A DNA stretch of 64,000 nt from Lentzea kentuckyensis (lineage in GTDB: Bacteria > Actinomycetota > Actinomycetes > Mycobacteriales > Pseudonocardiaceae), in NCBI RefSeq assembly GCF_002150765.1, contig NZ_MUYM01000050.1, positions 1 through 64,000 of the forward strand. Reading direction: 5' to 3'. The notes beneath the pieces are model-generated. The model worked only from the letters and a program-made list of their open reading frames with translations, was not told the origin of the DNA and searched no databases. The position numbers were made by a program, and so were the translations under genes. Shown piece by piece: positions 60,426-64,000 of this stretch. Every line of letters starts with the position of its first letter. Within the stretch, counting starts at the first letter, position 1.

Positions 60426-61055
60426 ATGCTCGGGCGCAAGAACCGCCGGATCGTTGAGCTGGAACGGGCCGTCGAAGGCCTGCAGGAGCTGCTCGCTCGA
60501 ATCGGTGACGCCCGAACAGCGCAGACACACGCGCTGGAGGAGGTCGACCGGGCCGGCGCCGAGCTCGTCGCGCTGCGGCACCGCATCAAGAGCGCGCGGG
60601 CCGAGCTGCAGCCGTTGAAGGAGGAGCTGACCTTCCAGCGGGCCGGCGTCTTCCGCACCGGGGAGTCGGTGGACCACCAGACCCAGCTCGACCTGATCCA
60701 CGACGAGATGAAGACCCTGATCAAGAACGGCCAGGCGGTCGAGGGTGGCGGGCAGGTCACCTACAACGGGTCGGACGCCACGGGGCGCCGGCTCGTCGAC
60801 GACTGGTCGGCGCTGATGCTCCGCTCGTACAACTGCGAGGCCGAGAACTGCCTGCGCATGTTGCGAGCCGGTGGCCTGGACGCCGCCCGCAGGCGGCTCG
60901 ATCGCGCGGCGTCGGCGATCGAGCGGCTCAGCGGCACGTTCGCCCTCCGGATCTCGCCGCGCTACCAGGCGTTGCGAACCTACGAGCTGGAGCTCACCGC
61001 CGACCACCTGCAACGCAAGGCAGAAAGCCGCCGCACGCGCCGGATTGCTTCCTGA
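60426..61055 (+). CDS. Standalone DUF4041 protein lacking the GIY-YIG nuclease part
   Basis: A 209-residue protein with a coiled-coil N-terminus (RIVELERAVEGLQELLARIGDARTAQTHALEEVDRAGAEL) and a DUF4041 domain: QVTYNGSDATGRRLVDDWSALMLRSYNCEAENCL and ISPRYQALRTYELELTADHLQRKAESR. In most relatives DUF4041 is followed by a T5orf172/GIY-YIG nuclease domain; this one stops right after the coiled segment. GGGGAGG lies 5 nt before ATG 60426. No nuclease remnant is visible downstream before the next gene at 61077. It could be a real short form or a truncation. Confidence 0.72.
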   Translation: MLGRKNRRIVELERAVEGLQELLARIGDARTAQTHALEEVDRAGAELVALRHRIKSARAELQPLKEELTFQRAGVFRTGESVDHQTQLDLIHDEMKTLIKNGQAVEGGGQVTYNGSDATGRRLVDDWSALMLRSYNCEAENCLRMLRAGGLDAARRRLDRAASAIERLSGTFALRISPRYQALRTYELELTADHLQRKAESRRTRRIAS

Positions 61056-61076
61056 TTCACGGGGTACCTCGGGGGC

Positions 61077-61514
61077 GTGGCTGAGGTTTCCCTGAACGTC
61101 GAAGCGCCCGTCGACGCCGTGTGGACGGTGCTCGCCGACGGCTGGTCCTACGCGGGCTGGGTGGTGGGCGCGTCGCACATCCGCGACGTGGACACCGGCT
61201 GGCCCGCGGCCGGCACGCGCATCCACCACAGCGTGGGGCCGTGGCCGCTGGTCATCCAGGACACCACCGAGGTGGTGCGCTGCGAACCGGGCGGGTTGTT
61301 GGAACTGGACGCGCGGCTGTGGCCGGCCGGGGCCGCGCGGATCACCCTCACCCTGCAGCCGCGGTCGGAGTCGATCACGCACGTGCGGATGGCCGAGCGC
61401 GTGGTGCGCGGTCCGTCGGCACTGCTGCCGTCGTTCTTGCAGGACATGCTGCTCATCCCGCGCAACAAGGAAACCCTGCAACGCCTTGACGCACTGGCGC
61501 GCGGACGCTCCTGA
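61077..61514 (+). CDS. SRPBCC family protein (START/polyketide cyclase-like)
   Basis: A 145-residue SRPBCC fold protein. Hallmarks are VSLNVEAPVDAVWTVLADGWSYAGWV at the N-terminus, TRIHHSVGPWPLVIQDTTEVV, and a long C-terminal helix (SALLPSFLQDMLLIPRNKETLQRLDALA). It binds hydrophobic ligands. It lies 21 nt after the DUF4041 stop. The function in this setting is unknown; a link to the convergent CrtI-like gene is possible since both may act on lipids. Confidence 0.82.
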   Translation: MAEVSLNVEAPVDAVWTVLADGWSYAGWVVGASHIRDVDTGWPAAGTRIHHSVGPWPLVIQDTTEVVRCEPGGLLELDARLWPAGAARITLTLQPRSESITHVRMAERVVRGPSALLPSFLQDMLLIPRNKETLQRLDALARGRS

Positions 61515-61524
61515 CCGCAGCGCG

Positions 61525-63063
61525 TCAGTAGATCGATTTGTGCAGGCCCTGGACCAGGGTCCGGTACAGCTCACCCGCCGCACCCCAGCGCGTGAGCGCC
61601 GCCCGTGCCGCGTTCGCGCCCGCCGCGCCGTGCACGCCGCCGCCCGGCCACGCCGACGAGCCCGCCAGGTAGAGGCGGTCGAACGGGGTGTCCGCGCGGC
61701 CGAGGCCCGGCACCGGGCGGAAGATCAGCTGCTGGTGGATGGCCGCGGTGCCGCCGTTGACCGTGCCGATCTCGTCCGGGCCGAGGACCGAACGGTTGAG
61801 GATGCGGGAGCGGAAGCCGGGGGCGCGTTCCTCGATCATCAGCTCGATGCGGTCGGCGCGGCGCTTCAGGCGGTCTGGGGTCCAGTTGCCGTTGAGCGGT
61901 ACGTGTGTGTACGCCCAGGCGGCTTCGGTGCCGGCGGGGGAGCGTGACGGGTCGGTCGTCGTCATCTGGCCCATGACCATGAACGGGTTGCGCGGGACTT
62001 TGCCGCACGCGAGTTCGTGGGCCGTGGTGGCCATGCCGTTGACGTCGCCGCCGAGGTGGACCGTGCCCGCCTGCGCGGCTTCCGGGTTGGTCCACGGGAT
62101 CGGGCCGGACAGCGCCCAGTCGACCTTGATCGTGTCGCCGTCCCACTGGAACTTCTTCAGGTCGTCTGCCAGTTTGCCGGGCAGGGCGTCGCCGCCGATC
62201 AGGTCCAGGTAGAGCGACGGTGCGGGGATGTCGGCCAGGACGGCGCGGCGTGCGCGTACGACGGAACCGTCTGCCAGATGCACGCCAACGGCCACGCCGC
62301 GTGCGTGGAGCACTGAGGTCACACGGGCGTTGGTGTCGATGCGTCCAGCGAAGCGGCGCACGAGAGACGCGGACAGCTCGCCCGCGCCGCCGCGGGGCAC
62401 CGGGTTGCCTACGTCCTGGCCGAGCATGGCCAGCAGCCAGCCGAAGCCCGCGCCGCCGGCCTGGTCCGGGCCGAGGTCCGTGTGCATCGTGTTGCCCGCC
62501 AACAACACACGGGCGCCTTCGCCGTCGAACAGTTCCTCGCCCAGACGGCGCACGGGCAGCGTGAGGGTGCGCGCGAGCCGTAAGGCGTCGCCTACTCCGG
62601 CGGCCTTCAAGAGAGACAGTGCGCCACGCACCGGTGGGAAGGGGCGCAGCAGCGAGCTGAGCACGGCGTCACGAACGGTGCGCCAGCGCGCGTACTCCGC
62701 CTCCCACCGGTCGGCGTCGGCGTGAGAGAACGCGCCGACCGACTTCGCCGTGGTCTCCACCTCGCGCGAGAGCAGCGCCACGCGGTCGTCGGGCAGCACA
62801 TGGGCCAGCACGGCAGGTGCGTGTTGCCACTGCACGTCGAGGTTCAACGCGCCGAGGACGGGCGAGCCGAGTCCGAGGGGGTAGAACGCGCTGTAGACGT
62901 CGTTGGTGAAGCCGGGGGCGGTGATCTCGGCCGATGTGACGGCGCCGCCGGGGGTGGCGCGCTGTTCGAGCACCAGCACGTCCCAGCCCGCGTCCGCCAG
63001 CAGTGCCGCCGCGACCAGGCCGTTCGGGCCGGAGCCGATGACGACCGCGTCCACCTCGTTCAC
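61525..63063 (-). CDS. CrtI/phytoene desaturase-like FAD oxidoreductase
   Basis: A 512-residue flavoprotein of the phytoene desaturase/NAD(P)/FAD superfamily. The FAD motif VDAVVIGSGPNGLVAAALLADAGWDVLVLEQRATPGGAVTS is at the N-terminus, and VWHGAAGANAARAAL-like FAD contacts end the protein (ARAALTRWGAAGELY). True CrtI would act on carotenoids, but no crtB or crtE is seen, so the substrate is uncertain. The GTG start at 63063 overlaps the stop of the epimerase gene. It is convergent with the SRPBCC gene by 10 bp. Confidence 0.87.
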   Translation of the reverse strand: MNEVDAVVIGSGPNGLVAAALLADAGWDVLVLEQRATPGGAVTSAEITAPGFTNDVYSAFYPLGLGSPVLGALNLDVQWQHAPAVLAHVLPDDRVALLSREVETTAKSVGAFSHADADRWEAEYARWRTVRDAVLSSLLRPFPPVRGALSLLKAAGVGDALRLARTLTLPVRRLGEELFDGEGARVLLAGNTMHTDLGPDQAGGAGFGWLLAMLGQDVGNPVPRGGAGELSASLVRRFAGRIDTNARVTSVLHARGVAVGVHLADGSVVRARRAVLADIPAPSLYLDLIGGDALPGKLADDLKKFQWDGDTIKVDWALSGPIPWTNPEAAQAGTVHLGGDVNGMATTAHELACGKVPRNPFMVMGQMTTTDPSRSPAGTEAAWAYTHVPLNGNWTPDRLKRRADRIELMIEERAPGFRSRILNRSVLGPDEIGTVNGGTAAIHQQLIFRPVPGLGRADTPFDRLYLAGSSAWPGGGVHGAAGANAARAALTRWGAAGELYRTLVQGLHKSIY

Positions 63064-63923
63064 GCACGCCCTCCCATTGCCGTGACGACTTCGCGCAGCA
63101 CATCACGCGCGTCGTGTTCGGGCCACCATTCCAGATCATCGTGTGCGCGTGTGGTCCGCACGAGAGGTGCCTGATCGGCCATCCGGACCCACTCCGGGGT
63201 CAACGGCTGCAACCCGAGCCGCGCCGTCGCCCCTGCCAGCTTCTCGATCACCGGGTACGGGACGGGCAGGCGGCCGGCGCCGACGCGTTCGGCGATCATC
63301 GGCGCGGTCAGCACCGGTTCGGCGGCGAGGTTGAAGGTGCCCAACGCCCTGCGGCGCACTATCTCCACGATCGCGCGCGCCACGTCGTCGGAGTGCACGA
63401 GCTGTAGGCGCAAGTCGTTCCACAGCGGGATCGGCAACAACGGCAACACCGCCGGTGGCAGCCAACGGCCGAGCAGCCAGCGTCGCAGCTGCGGGGCCGC
63501 AGACGCCTGGGCGATGCCGCACGGCCTGATGACCGTGCACGGCAAGGGATAGCGGCTGATCATCTCTTCCAGCCGCACCTTGTGCGCGCTGTACGTGCTG
63601 CCGGAAATGCCCGTCACCGGCCACGACTCGTCGATGCGGGACCAGCGCGCCGCCGGTGCGTAGGCCGCGACCGACGACGCGCACACCAAGTGGCCGACCT
63701 CTTCCTTGAGGCACGCGGCGAGGACGTGTTCGCTGCCGTCGACGTTCGTCTGCCGATCGGTGGGTTTGATCGCCCACGCCAAATGCACGACGACGTCGGC
63801 ACCGCGGATGGCGTCCCTCAACGACGACAGCGTGCGCACGTCCACACCGACGTCCTCGAAGTCGAGGTGGCGGCGGAGCGCCGTGCCGACGTTGCCGGAG
63901 CCGCCGGTGACGACGATCCTCAC
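63060..63923 (-). CDS. NAD-dependent epimerase/dehydratase family protein
   Basis: A 287-residue short-chain-like NAD(P) enzyme of the extended SDR type. The cofactor loop is VVTGGSGNVGTALRRHL and the active-site motif is SSTYSAHKVRLEE (YxxxK). VVHLAWAIKPTDRQTNVDGS follows. The substrate is unclear; relatives act on nucleotide sugars or lignin-type compounds. The GTG start at 63923 overlaps the stop of an upstream gene, and its stop overlaps the CrtI-like start, so the three form an operon. Confidence 0.85.
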   Translation of the reverse strand: MRIVVTGGSGNVGTALRRHLDFEDVGVDVRTLSSLRDAIRGADVVVHLAWAIKPTDRQTNVDGSEHVLAACLKEEVGHLVCASSVAAYAPAARWSRIDESWPVTGISGSTYSAHKVRLEEMISRYPLPCTVIRPCGIAQASAAPQLRRWLLGRWLPPAVLPLLPIPLWNDLRLQLVHSDDVARAIVEIVRRRALGTFNLAAEPVLTAPMIAERVGAGRLPVPYPVIEKLAGATARLGLQPLTPEWVRMADQAPLVRTTRAHDDLEWWPEHDARDVLREVVTAMGGRA

Positions 63924-64000
63924 CCGAGCGCCTTGCGGATCGCGTCCCTGGCCTTGTCCACCACCGCCACGACCGGGCCGAGCGCCAGGTTCGCGATCGG
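63920..64000 (-). CDS. C-terminal end of an unidentified protein
   Basis: The last 26 codons of a minus-strand gene end ...VVAVVDKARDAIRKALG before TGA at 63920-63922, overlapping the GTG start of the epimerase gene. The rest is outside the window. Nothing about function can be said, beyond the coupled operon. Confidence 0.6.
   Translation of the reverse strand, partial: PIANLALGPVVAVVDKARDAIRKALG

Noticed and set aside
61525-63923. A carotenoid biosynthesis cluster
   Set aside because: The CrtI-like gene stands without crtB or crtE in view, so the substrate is left open.
1-64000. CRISPR array, tRNA/rRNA or prophage
   Set aside because: No regularly spaced repeats, no cloverleaf with anticodon arms noticed, and no integrase, terminase or capsid genes.

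Overview
The window reads as chromosome of a high-GC actinomycete, most likely a Pseudonocardiales member (Lentzea/Saccharothrix/Actinosynnema-like; the genus is inferred from gene content, not computed). The signs are uniformly GC-rich codon use, many GTG and TTG starts, 4-nt start/stop overlaps, a ruvAB-yajC-secDF-apt-rel-cyclophilin-MBL-hisS core order, a DUF5753/DUF397 regulator pair, an AfsR-type SARP regulator and a sunset-domain protein. I saw no rRNA, tRNA, CRISPR array, phage module or complete insertion sequence, and no stretch above 300 bases without a gene.

Layout. 1-5.2 kb: end of ruvA, ruvB, yajC, secD, secF, apt. 5.2-7.4 kb: three small membrane proteins on the minus strand, then an XRE/DUF5753 regulator with a DUF397 partner. 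7.5-13.5 kb: rel (ppGpp), a membrane-anchored cyclophilin, an MBL hydrolase, hisS and a membrane protein; two related perfect palindromes close the convergent junctions at 9.85 and 13.57 kb. 13.6-19.8 kb: a spermidine-synthase-like protein, a DUF1304 protein, a minus-strand pnuC-nadR-yibEF operon and, divergent from it across a perfect SOS box, an intein-containing Rv2578c-type radical SAM protein. 19.7-25.1 kb: a seven-fold zinc-ribbon protein with an embedded nuclease-like domain, a SnoaL-like protein and a large DUF4082/deacetylase-like protein. 25.3-34.5 kb: a PrmC-like methyltransferase, then an eight-gene acyl-CoA operon (TetR, TIGR03084, AtuA N- and C-parts, acyl-CoA dehydrogenase, biotin-dependent carboxylase beta and alpha, second dehydrogenase) in which almost every start overlaps the preceding stop.

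34.5-40.2 kb: an alpha/beta hydrolase, an HTH protein, three tandem secreted subtilisin-like proteases and a 150-bp element with 24-bp terminal inverted repeats. 40.2-45.5 kb: a membrane protein, aspS, DUF389, a phosphotransferase-like protein without its catalytic Asp, and an SGNH hydrolase. 45.4-51.7 kb: a minus-strand operon of response regulator, histidine kinase and two family-39 glycosyltransferases, divergent from a Gly/Met-rich anchored protein. 51.8-55.3 kb: a 5'-nucleotidase-like phosphoesterase, an ArfC-like sunset protein, two decayed gene fragments and mug. 55.5-64 kb: an AfsR-like SARP regulator, two divergent secreted proteins separated by SARP-like direct repeats, an LLM oxidoreductase, a standalone DUF4041 protein, an SRPBCC protein, a CrtI-like flavoprotein, a nucleoside-sugar-epimerase-like protein and the tail of one more gene.

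Most of the window is ordinary housekeeping and accessory metabolism. The items I would look at first are the zinc-ribbon/PD-(D/E)XK-like protein at 19.7-21.9 kb, the compensated palindrome pair, the SOS box between NAD salvage and radical SAM genes, the truncated DUF4041 protein, and the middle subtilisin that lacks its oxyanion-hole Asn.
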